A stretch of DNA of 64,000 nucleotides from Flexamia atlantica. Lineage: Eukaryota > Arthropoda > Insecta > Hemiptera > Cicadellidae. Positions 23,040-33,568 of this stretch are shown here, one piece after another. Every line of letters starts with the position of its first letter. The first letter of the stretch is position 1. The stretch covers positions 27,985,471 to 28,049,470 of the forward strand of contig JAQJVK010000010.1 in NCBI GenBank assembly GCA_035578135.1, read 5' to 3'. The notes under the pieces are model-generated. The model did no database searches. It was not told the DNA's origin and saw nothing but the letters and a program-made list of their open reading frames with translations. The position numbers and the translations under genes were made by a program.

Positions 23040-23340
23040 TTCATTGATTTTGAATGGTGACCGAGGTCCCAAATAATCTAATTCTTCACTACTTAACTTC
23101 ATTACAAATAAAAAACTTTAATTTAAATTCATGTTTTTGCATCAATTTTTTAAGGATTTTCAATAAATCCACACATTCTTATGTGTTTTATGTTTCAATC
23201 AAATCCCTCAGCCATGTTCTATAAAGAGGCTCAACTTTTAATCAGTGCACAAAATATAAATACAGCCTATGAAATGTGTTGATAATAAAACTGAATAAAT
23301 CATAAATTCTGCCACTACTCTTACGGAGTGAGTCATTCTG
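23040..23340. repeat. ~300-bp repeat, inverted relative to 50085-50365
   Basis: From GGTGACCGAGGTCCCAAATA to CTGCCACTACTCTTACGGAG this is the reverse complement of 50085-50365, with scattered changes. It is not coding. It sits beside the end of the 21.8-23.0 kb element here, and beside a retroelement 3' end at 50.4 kb. Confidence 0.8.
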
Positions 23341-24005
23341 AGTCATTCTATTTTCCATTACGGAATGAGTCATCATATCGGGTCAAGTGGGGTATTTGTG
23401 AATTTGGGGTAATTGTAAATAAGTTGGGAATTTTTGTTTTAAAGCTACTTATGTAGGTCACCCTACCATCAAAACACATGTTGTTATTCCCTCCAATACC
23501 CCATCCTTCTTCCCTCCATTTTGCATTGAATTTTCTCTTTGTTTTTATCAATCAGTTTTTCAACTGCAAAAACCTTGTGAATCTACCGTTGTTAGAGTTT
23601 TTGGAAGTTATAATTGTGTTCAAGATCTTCACTTTTTATCTTCAGTAACCACTCTAAAGGTATGTAAAACATATTTACTTATAGTTTATCATATTATACT
23701 TAGCATTCTACCAGTTATTTGGAAGTTAGCCTCTATTTACAATTACCCCATCCAAATTTCAGATTCGGGGTAATTGTAAACATAAATTTTGGTTGCTTGG
23801 AAATCATTTTGTATGCATATAGCTGACAAACCATCATAAAAATATGTGTAATTTGTCTTTTAATTATCAGAGTAATACCATATGTTTTTAAACTAGGCCT
23901 ATATTTGACCCAACTTCAATGAGACACTTTGGTTAGGCATTTGCCTTGTGTACTCATGGAAAGCTAAGCTTTTACTACAATTCTATTGCATTTGGGTTTT
24001 TTCAG

Positions 24006-24139
24006 GTGCCCAGAGTCTATGTCAAGAAGAAGGAATACCCAAGATAATCAGAAGAAGATTTATTACGAGCTGTTCGGGATGTCGAAACCAAAAATTGTAC
24101 ATTTGCAGAAGCTCAAGATCGATATGGAGTGCCAATATA
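24006..24139 (+). pseudogene. Pogo/Tigger-type Psq helix-turn-helix fragment
   Basis: Reads VPRVYVKKKEYPR, stop, SEEDLLRAVRDVETKNCTF, then AEAQDRYGVPI. This fits the N-terminal Psq/CENP-B-like helix-turn-helix of pogo-family transposases (family pattern PRxYxRKx...ysEexlxxAvxxVxxgxxsxxxAaxxygVPxsTL), with one TAA in place of the usual residue before SEE. It is preceded by TTTTTTCAG, a splice-acceptor-like sequence, so in the ancestor this was probably the second exon. The rest of the transposase is gone. Confidence 0.65.
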
Positions 24140-24349
24140 GTTATAATACATAATTTTTAATATTTATGATACATAATTTAACATAAATAACTGTTAACAA
24201 TTTATTTAAATAATAAACTACTTGAGTATTAGGCCTACGTGATCAATTATTCACCCATACCAAAATACCCGTTGGGGTAAATGTAAACAATGTGCTTTGG
24301 GGTAATTTTAAACATGTTATTACTAGAAGCCTCTGGATCGTTAAACAAC

Positions 24350-24618
24350 ATTATTTAATATTTAATCTTACCTTACGATCCAATATTTGTATAAAAGGGG
24401 AAACCTAGGTTTCAGCACCGCAATGCCATCATCAGTCCCATTTTTGTTATATATATTTTGGCAAGCTACAACTTTTCATCTTCTCGGTGTGAGATTTCGT
24501 CATTTTTATTAAAATATATTTCTTCACTTGAACATTTATAACATAAAAGACACATACAACACAAATTTTTCATGATCATGAATTGTTCTCCACTTCCAAA
24601 CAAACATAACCTCTTCTT
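24350..24618. repeat. Penelope-like element, left 269-bp inverted arm
   Basis: Exact reverse complement, as far as I could read, of 25193-25461 (same length, no mismatch noticed). Lies downstream of the GIY-YIG reading frame and holds a sense-strand hammerhead-like motif at 24393-24445. Penelope-like elements are known to carry long terminal repeats that may be direct or inverted. Confidence 0.9.
24393..24445 (-). ncRNA. Hammerhead ribozyme-like motif (left arm, sense to the endonuclease)
   Basis: Identical in sequence to the motif at 25366-25418 but on the minus strand: core CUGAUGA ... GAAA, palindromic CCUAGG stem III, and a GGGA/UCCC stem I. It lies downstream of the GIY-YIG frame and in the same orientation, as expected for Penelope-like elements, which are reported to encode minimal hammerheads. 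Confidence 0.6.
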
Positions 24619-24709
24619 GGTCCTGATAGCAGAGGGACAGGTTGACATGTACTGATTGGTTATCCACATATACATAGAGTTATTTTTAAAGGGCAGATTC
24701 ATCTTGGTA

Positions 24710-25201
24710 TTATATTTTAGTTTTATTCTTAGTTATTTCGAATAGAGAGTCAAACATGATGTTAGCTGCAAAATTCTTTTGATCATTCAGTATGAGAGAT
24801 GGGCTATTTTTTGTTGCACTGTATATATGAAATTGTTCTATTGTATTGAGTCTGTTACTTTTTGGGGCTTTATGGATGATTTCTAAATTTTGGTCTATTG
24901 TTGAATATGAATGATTTTCTGATGTGAGGTGTTCTGAGAATGCTGTAAGGTTTCTTAAATTTTTCTTAGGTAGGTGTTCTTTATATCGTTGGCGAAAGCT
25001 CCTTCCTGTTTGACCTATATAACATTTGGGGCAGGATCCGCAGGTTATTTTGTAAACACCTGTGCTGTCAAAAATATCAGGTTCTTTAGGTTTAGGTTTC
25101 TGTAACAGTCCACCAATATTATTATTTGACCTGTAAGCTACCTTATGTCCTTGTTGTTTTAAGATTTTATGGATTGGGTTGTTGAGTTGTTGAAGAAGAG
25201 G
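24710..25201 (-). CDS. Penelope-like element: C-terminal GIY-YIG endonuclease (5'-truncated)
   Basis: Open minus-strand frame of 163 codons ending in TAA at 24712-24710 and running back to a stop at 25204-25202, just inside the right inverted arm. It has no good ATG near its 5' edge, so it is the truncated end of a longer protein. It contains GVYKITC, then CYIGQTGRSFRQRYKEH (the GIY and YIG motifs and the catalytic Arg region), then AFSEHLTSENHSY with the His, and IEQFHIY with the conserved Glu. Penelope-like retroelements join an RT to such a GIY-YIG domain; the CxxC-type pair before the YIG (TCGSCPKCYIG) is typical for them. No stop or frameshift interrupts it, unlike the RT genes in this window, so it is probably a young insertion. 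The RT part is absent. Confidence 0.88.
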   Translation of the reverse strand, partial: PLLQQLNNPIHKILKQQGHKVAYRSNNNIGGLLQKPKPKEPDIFDSTGVYKITCGSCPKCYIGQTGRSFRQRYKEHLPKKNLRNLTAFSEHLTSENHSYSTIDQNLEIIHKAPKSNRLNTIEQFHIYSATKNSPSLILNDQKNFAANIMFDSLFEITKNKTKI

Positions 25202-25461
25202 TTATGTTTGTTTGGAAGTGGAGAACAATTCATGATCATGAAAAATTTGTGTTGTATGTGTCTTTTATGTTATAAATGTTCAAGTGAAGAAATATATTTT
25301 AATAAAAATGACGAAATCTCACACCGAGAAGATGAAAAGTTGTAGCTTGCCAAAATATATATAACAAAAATGGGACTGATGATGGCATTGCGGTGCTGAA
25401 ACCTAGGTTTCCCCTTTTATACAAATATTGGATCGTAAGGTAAGATTAAATATTAAATAAT
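25193..25461. repeat. Penelope-like element, right 269-bp inverted arm
   Basis: Reverse complement of 24350-24618. The join at 25192/25193 cuts the endonuclease frame, so this arm replaces the missing upstream RT part. Just outside, TTTAAACATGT at about 25461-25471 recurs near 24307-24317 on the left, a possible target duplication. Confidence 0.9.
25366..25418 (+). ncRNA. Hammerhead ribozyme-like motif (right arm)
   Basis: Stem I 5' strand GGGA (25372-25375) pairs with UCCC (25410-25413), extended after one mismatch by AAAA/UUUU. The core CUGAUGA is at 25376-25382. Stem II is GGCA...UGCU with an unpaired U after the core. Core GAAA is at 25398-25401. Stem III is the self-complementary CCUAGG (25402-25407), A15.1-U16.1, and predicted cleavage follows U25409. 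All invariant core bases are present. The two-base stem III loop suggests it would act as a dimer, as proposed for other minimal hammerheads. Confidence 0.62.
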
Positions 25462-25804
25462 TTAAACATGTCTTAAATAAGGAAGTCTCTGTATTTCTTG
25501 AAACAGGAAATTTTGTGCTTATATGTACCCAAATTCTTTTCTCTCCAGCTTTGAAGGGGTAACAGTACTTGTTTACAATTACCCCAATTTGGTTGGGGTA
25601 ATTGTAAACACGTGGGGTAATTGTAAATTGCCTTAAATACTCCTTATTGGGCCTTAATAAAATTATTCTATCATAAAATATATAGTAAATGGTTCAAATA
25701 ATAATGTTCAGCCATCATTTGGTATTTCATAATTATCTTATGAGATTTATTGAATAAAGTTGGTGAAACATGTAAAAACTGTTTACAATTACCCCACTTG
25801 ACCC

Positions 25805-28800
25805 TCCTTTTTTTACCACGATGAAAAACTGATAAAATCCTGTCACTAATTAGACCATTTTCAGATAGGGCTAAAAATTATACTTTAGTGGGTATTCAGA
25901 TGTTTTATTCATCCACTGAAACTTTAAATCAATTATAAATGAGTTTTGTGCGGGAAGAGAAAATACGTTTTTCAATTCAATACTAGTCCAACCCCGTGCA
26001 GCGCAAAGCGCCGCGAAGATATTGTTAATAGTAATATTATTTTACATGATATAGTCACTGGTACAACATAACATGTAGAATATTAAATATATTATTTGTT
26101 ACGTACTGAGAAACACAATTCTACACCACTAATCACTACTAACCTTCTTAAATTAAGTATGTTACAACATAAACCAAGGAGGTTAGACGCAGTATGATGT
26201 GGAGGTAACGCGAAAAAGTATTTCCGGCCCTGTGATTTTGCCAGGTTGGAAATGTGGGGCGGAGTCATTTTGTTATTTGCATTACCAACCCAAAAGCCAA
26301 CAACTAAGAAATAGGAGTCAAATAATTTGATTGATCGAACATAAAAAAGGGTTTTCAAAGAATCGAAAATATTGAATTCATTCAATTGTTTTCTTTCGTG
26401 TTCATTTATAAAAACGTAAAAAATTATTGAGATTAATCTATTTATTAGCATTTGTGACATATTTAAAGAAATTATTTGAATCTTTGGTCATTGTTCTAAG
26501 ATTTAAATCGTTATTCATTGTCGTTCAAAGAACGTTATTTGATTCCTAAGTTAGTAATTTACTTCCCCTCATAGTTACAAACCTGACGAAATAAAAATGC
26601 CGCTTTTTCATCAACTTAAGCACTATGTGGTACCTCCAGTATAGACTCGATCCTCCTTGACATAAACAAACCATGTTAATAATAAAACGTGTCAGCTAAT
26701 CTGTGCTGTTATACAATCATCTGATCAGTAAAACAAAAACATTATTGATGAATAGAAAATTTTTAAATTCCATTTTCACTTTCTTCCCTCTATACATTGT
26801 ATGTGGAGAAACTTTAGTTTACGTCAAAATTTTAGAATTTGATTTGTCGTTGGAAATATTCGTTTTAGTGCTCACTGCATCCAAAAACGTGGTTTTCGGA
26901 GTGGTGTCTGTCCGACCGTGTGGATGTTGGCCTGTAGGACCTATAAAACCGTGATATCTCAAGGCATTTTTTCCAATTTTTAGATTTTTTATTCTTAAGG
27001 GTATTTTCCCATGAAAACCAATAAAAAACTCAAAAATCCAAATATCTCAAAAACTGCCCTTACTTGATAAAAATTTCATAGTTTTAGTGCTTAAAATTAA
27101 AAATAAAATGACACCAACCGCATGAATGTAAAAATGATTGGAAATTATGTGAATTTAAGTGTTAAAATATCAAATTTTTCAAATTTACTTTAAGTTATAA
27201 TAATTAATTTACTTCAATTTTTTTAAATTATAATATAATTATAAATCATAATACATTATAAAATATTTTGCAACCATTAAATTTGGCTTAAAAAATTAAC
27301 AATCCAGTATCTTGAATTATTGATCTACGTCAACTGGTTGAGCAGATAATTAATTGATATTTCGTTTGGCTTTAAACGCAGTACGTTGTCTAATGTTAAA
27401 CTTAAGGCAAATATTTGAAAACCGATGAACCGATTTCTCCGTTGCTTACTAACCGAATTTAAACTTATTTGGTAATTTTTTGTTAGATAATTATAAATTT
27501 TCTTTAATTTTTTTGGAGGTTTTCTTGCTTTACCCAAGTAGTTTTAAAGGAGAAAGTATTTGTCAGGTTGCTGATACCGCGTTTATTAGAATATTAAATA
27601 AAGGAATATTAAGTAGTTATATTTTCAGGCAAATGGCAAATACCTTTCATTTAACAAAACCCGCATATAAATCGGCCTAATATAACTCTATATCTCACTC
27701 GGAGTAGACTAACATTACCCCATGTTATTGCCTTAAGAGATTTTAATTTACGTTTCTGAAAAAATTAGTGGGGTAATAGCTAAAATCGAAGCAAAATAGG
27801 CAAATAGAGATACAATTTGAGAGATACAATAGAGATACATTTAATTTGGACAGCCATGTGCAAATTGGTCCAATAGTATGGTCAGGCTCGCTGTCATAAG
27901 TTTAATTTTTCCTCTATGTTAAATCTCCATATGGAAACTTTATTTTCCTTTTAACCCAAATTAACATAAATATTTTCAAATATAGCATTTCATCATAGGT
28001 CTCAAAAACACATTTAATATGAGTGTAAAAAACACCATTAATACCGACGTTTTACAATTTGCCATTGTAATAAACTTTAAGACCATTAAGGTTATATTAA
28101 ACAGCTGTTTTACATAATTAAGTAGTTATAATAAACATTCTAGCAATTAAAACTTATTTTTTTATTTACACCTATAAATTTCTATAATTTAAATAATATA
28201 AAACTGTATTAATTTTTTCTTTCCACTTAAAGGATATTACATAATAATTGCATACATATTTATGAGCCATGATAAACCAAATGCTTCTTGAGCGTTTGCT
28301 CTTCTTCTTTTATTCTACAAAATACCTCATGTCTTTAAAATCAGCTGATTGAAGGACTGTAAAGTAAAATCATTTCAAAGGTTTGGAAATGTCGATATTT
28401 TTGGTTACAAAAAGCAAGATTATGTAAAAGTAGATACAACTGGCAAATATAGAAAAGTCGAGCTTTTATTTGGTACATACTGCATGTGAATAATTCCTGT
28501 GGAAGTCTCAGACGAACTATCCAAAGGATTGGAAAGGTAAATTTTTTCGCCCCATGTTAAATCTCCTTAAGAAAAGTTTATTTTCCATTTTTGACCCAGT
28601 TAACATAAATATTTTCAAAATACAAATAAAACCTTCACATATAGGGCCGATAACCTTTGTTTTGGTACAACCTGCGTGTAAATCGGTCCAGTAGTACGGC
28701 CAGGCTCGCTGTCATAAGCTTCAAATTTCTTCCCCCTTGTTAAATCTCCATAAGAAAAGTATATTTTCCATTTTTGACCCAGTTTACATAAATATTTTCA

Positions 28801-28849
28801 AAATACAAATAAAACCTGCATGACACCATAACATTCTTCGCCCTATTTC
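25805..28849. other. AT-rich non-coding repeats; degenerate tandem units
   Basis: No gene supported. 26895-27440 resembles 30840-31060 (shared words such as CACAGTACGTTGTC/CGCAGTACGTTGTC and a preceding TTGAATCATTG/TTGAATTATTG). Three degenerate units with the phrase TGTTAAATCTCC...TTTATTTTCC...CATAAATATTTTCAAA lie at about 27890-27990, 28545-28640 and 28735-28830, two of them preceded by CAGGCTCGCTGTCATAAG. Confidence 0.5.
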
Positions 28850-29415
28850 ATTGTCAAGTGGCCTACGGCATCACATTATGGGGGCATGCCCTTGGTTGTA
28901 CAAGGGTTCTTCTGCAGAAAGTGGCTGGGGTAATGACTGGGAGTGGATTTCGTGACTATTGTAAACCCCTATTTGCTCAATCAGGCATTCTTACTGTCAT
29001 CAGTCATAGCAGTTCATCTTTAGCTCACTTCTTCATGTGAAAAAACTCCCTAGATTGATGTCACAACACGTAACAGTGACATGGATACAGTACCAGAAGT
29101 AAGAACAACATCGATATGCCGAGGTCTAACCCGATACTGGCCTATAGGCTTTTTAATAAATTACCCCAGAACGTCAAAGAGCTGGACTTCAAGAACTTTA
29201 AGAGGAAACTGGAAATCTGGTTTAAAGGCCGTAGCACCTATACAATCGAAGAATACATGACGAACAATATGAAGGACCACTGAACCCGCCATGATGTCAA
29301 GTTTAAGTTTCTTTTTTATATTTGTGACATCAACTATAAAGTACTGTAAATATATGTTTATGTGTTGTAAAAAGTATTAGTAGGCTATAAAGTATTTCTT
29401 TATTGACAAGATACA
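28850..29415 (+). pseudogene. Non-LTR retrotransposon 3' end (RT C-terminus)
   Basis: Reads VAYGITLWGHALGCTRVLL, then VMTGSGFRDYCKPLFAQSGI and LTVISH, with frame shifts near 29,025-29,100, then LFNKLPQNVKELDFKNFKRK and LEIWFKGRSTYTIEEYM. These are the last ~170 residues typical of Jockey/CR1-group ORF2 (GIxxWG, CKPLFxxxxILTV, LYNxLPxxxK). An AAAGTATTTCTTTATT-like tail follows near 29,390. It is 5'-truncated. Confidence 0.8.
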
Positions 29416-29471
29416 TCCTCAAGAAAGGTCAAGGATTGCTGCCTGGTAATAAGTAATAATAGGTGGTGATC

Positions 29472-29641
29472 ATGAATATTATTGAAAAAATGGAATTTGT
29501 GGGTGTTGGAGGTGTTGCGCTCAGATGGTTGGGAAGTTTTCTCAAAGGTGGGGTTACAGCCCGAGGTGCCCCAATGATCAATTATGCACCTTGCTGTTCT
29601 TAATTTTTATTAATGAAAAATTTCATCTAAATTTTAATGGG
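29472..29641 (+). pseudogene. Non-LTR RT fragment, left of hAT insertion
   Basis: Reads MNIIEKMEFVGVGGVALRWL, then GSFLKGG and, after a frame change, RGAPNDQLCTLLFLIFIN (degraded motif B, usual GVPQGSILGPLLFLIFIND) and NFNG. Interrupted at 29,641 by the hAT element and continued at 31,898. Confidence 0.8.
29634..29641. repeat. 8-bp target-site duplication TTAATGGG (left)
   Basis: Identical to 31890-31897 on the other side of the hAT element. Joining the flanks gives an in-frame NFNG-QMYSFAGD run of the RT. Confidence 0.92.
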
Positions 29642-31889
29642 CAGGGCCGCCCCAAAGGCCCCAGGCGCCGTGGTCGGAGGGGCCCGCGGCCGGAGGGGCC
29701 CGCGGTCGGAGAGGCTCGCGGCAGTTTAAGGGAAAAATATATCACCGACGCGCTATAGGGCGAAAGTATTTCAAGGGCAAGAATAGTAAAAATTAATCGA
29801 ATGGCTATTAAAAAATAAGTCGTTCATTACCTTTGTTTCTGTTCATAAATTATAACTGGAACACCATAAAGTAAGTCTTAGACGAGTAGCTATATATTAT
29901 ACACTTATTCATGGTAACTATTAAAAGATGGCATTACATATCAACTCGTAAATCATGATCGTATTGAGTTTTACTAAATGTGTAGGCTGACGCTCCCTTG
30001 CTACGTACGTTATTGGATTTTTTTGGGAGGCTATATTAATTTAGTCAGTGCTTTTGGCATATAGGTTGTGATGATTACGATGGTGAGTGACACCCTGAAT
30101 CATTAGACTAGGCCCCCATTACAAAAAAAGGATTTACAAGTAAACCTCTAGTAACAAGCCATTAACAGCAACTAAAGTAAACACTACGGAAAATAGTAGT
30201 GAAAACGCCAGTTTTGAAAACATTATAGTCAATAACATTAATCTACCAGCTTCTTTTGTGGAACGGGGGCCATCAGGGCCTGATTTCAAAACGGCGCTGG
30301 TAAATTAATTATCATGGCTTTGTAATTAGCATTATTGGGAATCACAAATATTTTCAAGCGTTACTTTACACCCTTGTTAGTGATGTTTCACTTGTTGATT
30401 ACTGTACTCGTGAACCGTTTTGAAATAAGGCTCACTTGATTGTTTGACGGATATATCTGACAGAGGAATTCTTCTGTTAGCGAATTTCCGCTATAGGGAA
30501 GAAGCTATTACGGTAGGTCTCATGGTAAGACCTAAGCCCAAGACCGTGATAACTTTTCGTTTTGGGGCCCTCAGAGGCAAAAAACACCATTCGTTCAAAT
30601 TTCTAGATATATATATATATATATATATATATGTGTCTGTAAGCACGATAGCGCTCGCAAAAATGGTCCGATCGGAATGAAATTTGGCACAGGTGTGTGA
30701 AGTAGTAATTATTCGGATGAGTTCGAAAACCAGCCCGATCGGACCACTGGAAGGGGGGGTAAAGGGGGATAAACCCTCCCAAAAATGGGTTTTTTGGTTT
30801 TTCACATAGAAAAATAAAATTAATTGGATTTTGGTTTGCATTGAATTCAGCTCGAAAAAACAAACAATTTAGTATTTTGAATCATTGCTCTATGTCTATT
30901 GGTTACCGAGATATTGAAAATGGTAAACACAGTACGTTGTCCCAATGTTAACCTTATGGGGAATAAGTAAAATTCTATACCTCGCTTATTTCTCAACATA
31001 TCTTAATAAAACTTGGTTTGTGGCTTCATCTACATGAAATGTAACGTTTAGTAGTCTAAAATCCCCGATATTTCCATTTTCGTGGCAGCAAACCTGCATA
31101 CTCATTCCCCATGTTATCCTTATGGAGATTACAAAAACATGTCAAATCTCGCTATGTTGGATTGAAATATGTTCTTTTGCATTTGAAATTTGCTGAGTAT
31201 GCAGGTCTGCTGCAACGGGGGTATTTTTTCTTATGAATTTGGGTACGGAATCAATTTGAAAAATGCACGGTACTGTTACATTGTGACACGAGGGTGTATT
31301 TAAGGTATAATACTAGTGAATCTGTTATTCAAAACAAAATTAATGGAGATTAGTATCAATGGAAATCAATATCAATTTGCCCAATTCGTTGCTACCGAAA
31401 AATATTAAGAATCTATATACTAATACGTAAGAGGCTTTCTTTTCACAGTCAAACCTAAAAAATGGCTGGGCGGATTTTAACGTTTGAGGTGTCAAATTAA
31501 AGGGATTTTTATGTAGACTTTTTAATACGTCTCAGAATTGTTAAAAAGGGCTGTACAGTAAAGGACTAAAGTACAGTAAAGGGCTGACGTTTAAGAACAG
31601 TGGCGCTATCCACCGACGTTTGATCAAGCTCATTTTACTTTGTTTACAAACACATAGACATGCTTTGGTCATGCTTTGAAATAGGTCTACTGTACCAGAA
31701 AACCACTGATCGCAGAGTATGCAAGCGAAGCTGCAAGCGAGTAATCTAGTCAGAAATAATTGCGTAAGCTTTAACCCAAGTGTATTATTTTATTTTTTTA
31801 CAAATATAGTATTTAGGCCAAGTAGATGTTTGACGGGGGCGCACATCAAAATTTTGCCCCGGGCGCCTCCTAGCCAAGGGGCGGCCCTG
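29642..31889. mobile_element. 2248-bp non-autonomous hAT element
   Basis: Terminal inverted repeats CAGGGCCGCCCC at both ends (12 of 12), then a shared GGCGCC block, with perfect 8-bp duplications TTAATGGG. CAGGG ends and 8-bp duplications are hallmarks of the hAT superfamily. No transposase (DDE/RW motif) could be read on either strand. The left subterminal 90 bp are a GC-rich array of GGTCGGAGGGGCCCGCGG-like words. It has itself captured an older repeat (30590-31260: an AT microsatellite and a CGATCGGAATGAAATTTGGC phrase). Confidence 0.93.
30606..30632. repeat. (AT)n microsatellite
   Basis: About 13 AT dinucleotides inside the hAT element. Confidence 0.95.
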
Positions 31890-31897
31890 TTAATGGG

Positions 31898-32875
31898 CAA
31901 ATGTACTCATTTGCGGGCGACATTGGATTCTTTTATTCACAACCAAACATTAATCTTCTTCAGTAAAAATCAATGACGATCTTTTAACATTGCAAAAGTG
32001 GGGCAATTGGAATAAAATGAAGGTAAATATAAATAAAACTAAATATGTAAATTTTGATTTTACGGGGTTTGATTTCATACTACCGATTCTTTACATAACT
32101 CGGATTGTATGGCGACAAACAACTGTAATTGTGAATTTGTTGAAAAAGTGAAATGTTTTAAATATTTAGGGCTTTTGTTAGATGAAAAATCAAATTGGGA
32201 ACCACAAATAAATTGTTTGCATTGCATGCCAAAAAATTCGATCTCATCTCCAAACAAAATAAAAGAGAAAGCTCTTTCCCTTTGTATAAACAACTGTCCA
32301 TCTTACCAGTCCAACATATATTTATCTATGAAGTCTTAAAGAATCGTTTTTGAGAGAAGTAGAAATAGAACCGAATATTTATTTTGCCCTTTCAGAAACA
32401 CACACCCTAGACAATTTAAGACCCCCAGAGTGAAAAAGGCTCACTTTAGAAATTCTTTCCTCTTTTTAGGACCAAATTTATTCAGTAAAATTACTTTTAA
32501 TTTAAGAGCTTGTTTGAATTTGAGAATGTTTGAATTTGAGAATGTTTGGTAAACTACTTAAGTCTTGGTTATTTAATGTAGCTTTGATATACCTCAGAGA
32601 AATATTGGTTTAAATTAGTCTAAGTTGTAAGAAAGTCTTCCTGTTTACTATACTATCAGTTTAGATAAGCTCTCTGTTTTTTGTTGCTAAGGGAAGAACG
32701 GAAGAGATTCATTTGCTTGGACTGGACTCAAATCAAAGTTTTTTTGATTACATATATATTTTTTTAATCCTGTTCACGATTACTGAACAATGTGACCAGT
32801 TGTCCAAAGCATTGTATATTGGTTTTGTATTTATTTGTAAATTGTAAAAGGAGGAAAATAAATCGTTATTCATTA
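31898..32875 (+). pseudogene. Non-LTR RT fragment, right of hAT insertion, with 3' UTR
   Basis: Continues the RT at QMYSFAGDIGFFYS (motif C, FADD changed to FAGD), then NINLLQ, LQKWGNWNKMKVNINKTKYV, VEKVKCFKYLGLLLDEKSNW and, after several frame changes, RVKKAHFRNSFLFLGPNLF and a final KLLKSWLF block. It ends in a 3' UTR with AATAAATCGTTATTCATT near 32,858. The active-site FADD to FAGD change shows loss of function independent of the insertion. Confidence 0.82.
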
Positions 32876-33160
32876 TGTCGGCATTGTACAAACTTGATAT
32901 ATATATACTAAGAGTTTAAAATTGTTAGTATTCCAGATTTATCTGTCAACAATAAATAAAAATTGCATAGCGTCAAAAGAATTTATTGTATTAAGTGATA
33001 GTAAAAATAAATTATTTTAGGCGGAAATTATCGTAAATAAATGCAGTGATGTTCAGTATTATAAGAACCATACAATTCAAAGTTCTTAAAAGTTTTTCAA
33101 GGGAATGAGTAGTATTTTATAATATTTTGGTTTTTAATAAATACGTGTTAAATAAATATA

Positions 33161-33161
33161 A

Positions 33162-33196
<35 letters not shown>

Positions 33197-33199
33197 ATA
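33161..33199 (+). repeat. (ATAA)n microsatellite
   Basis: Nine to ten copies of a 4-base unit. Confidence 0.95.
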
Positions 33200-33512
33200 T
33201 GTAAATATGTATTAAATATAAATATGTGTAATCGTGTTCTGGTGGCGAACAGAACAATAAAAATATACTCATAACAAAATAAAAATATCACGTCTTAATA
33301 ATGCAATTTAACAGTGTTAGCTTACTGTTTGATGTCATTAATATGATGATTTGTTCCTTAAATTACCAAAGAGACCTCGTAGGGGGAAAAAATCATTGTA
33401 ACTTTATTTAAAGTTAGGGCCTTTACGATGACGGTTTAAACTTTCCAAGGATCATTCCCTGATGGGAGTAGGATAATGACCATTGTTTATTTAGACTGTT
33501 TTGGATGTTTTT

Positions 33513-33568
33513 TGAATGAATGAATGAATGAATGAATGAATGAATGAATGAATGAATGAATGAATGAA
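33513..33568 (+). repeat. (TGAA)14 microsatellite
   Basis: Fourteen perfect copies of TGAA. It produces an open Phe-Ile-His-Ser repeat frame on the minus strand, which I regard as an artefact. Confidence 0.97.

Larger units (their letters stand above)
23380..25804. mobile_element. Pogo-like DNA transposon relic with GGGTCAAGTGGGGTA ends
   Basis: Ends are GGGTCAAGTGGGGTATTTGT and the reverse complement of GGGTCAAGTGGGGTAATTGT. The word GGGGTAATTGTAAA or its complement recurs at least nine times inside (about 23410-23420, 23745, 23767, 24274, 24300, 25577, 25595, 25613, 25788). It contains a pogo-type DNA-binding fragment at 24006-24139 and has been invaded by the Penelope-like element at 24350-25461. 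The target duplication could not be resolved. Confidence 0.6.

Noticed and set aside
26092..26460. 122-codon minus-strand frame
   Set aside because: No domain, AT-rich composition, no retroelement or host motif; length is within chance for such a window.
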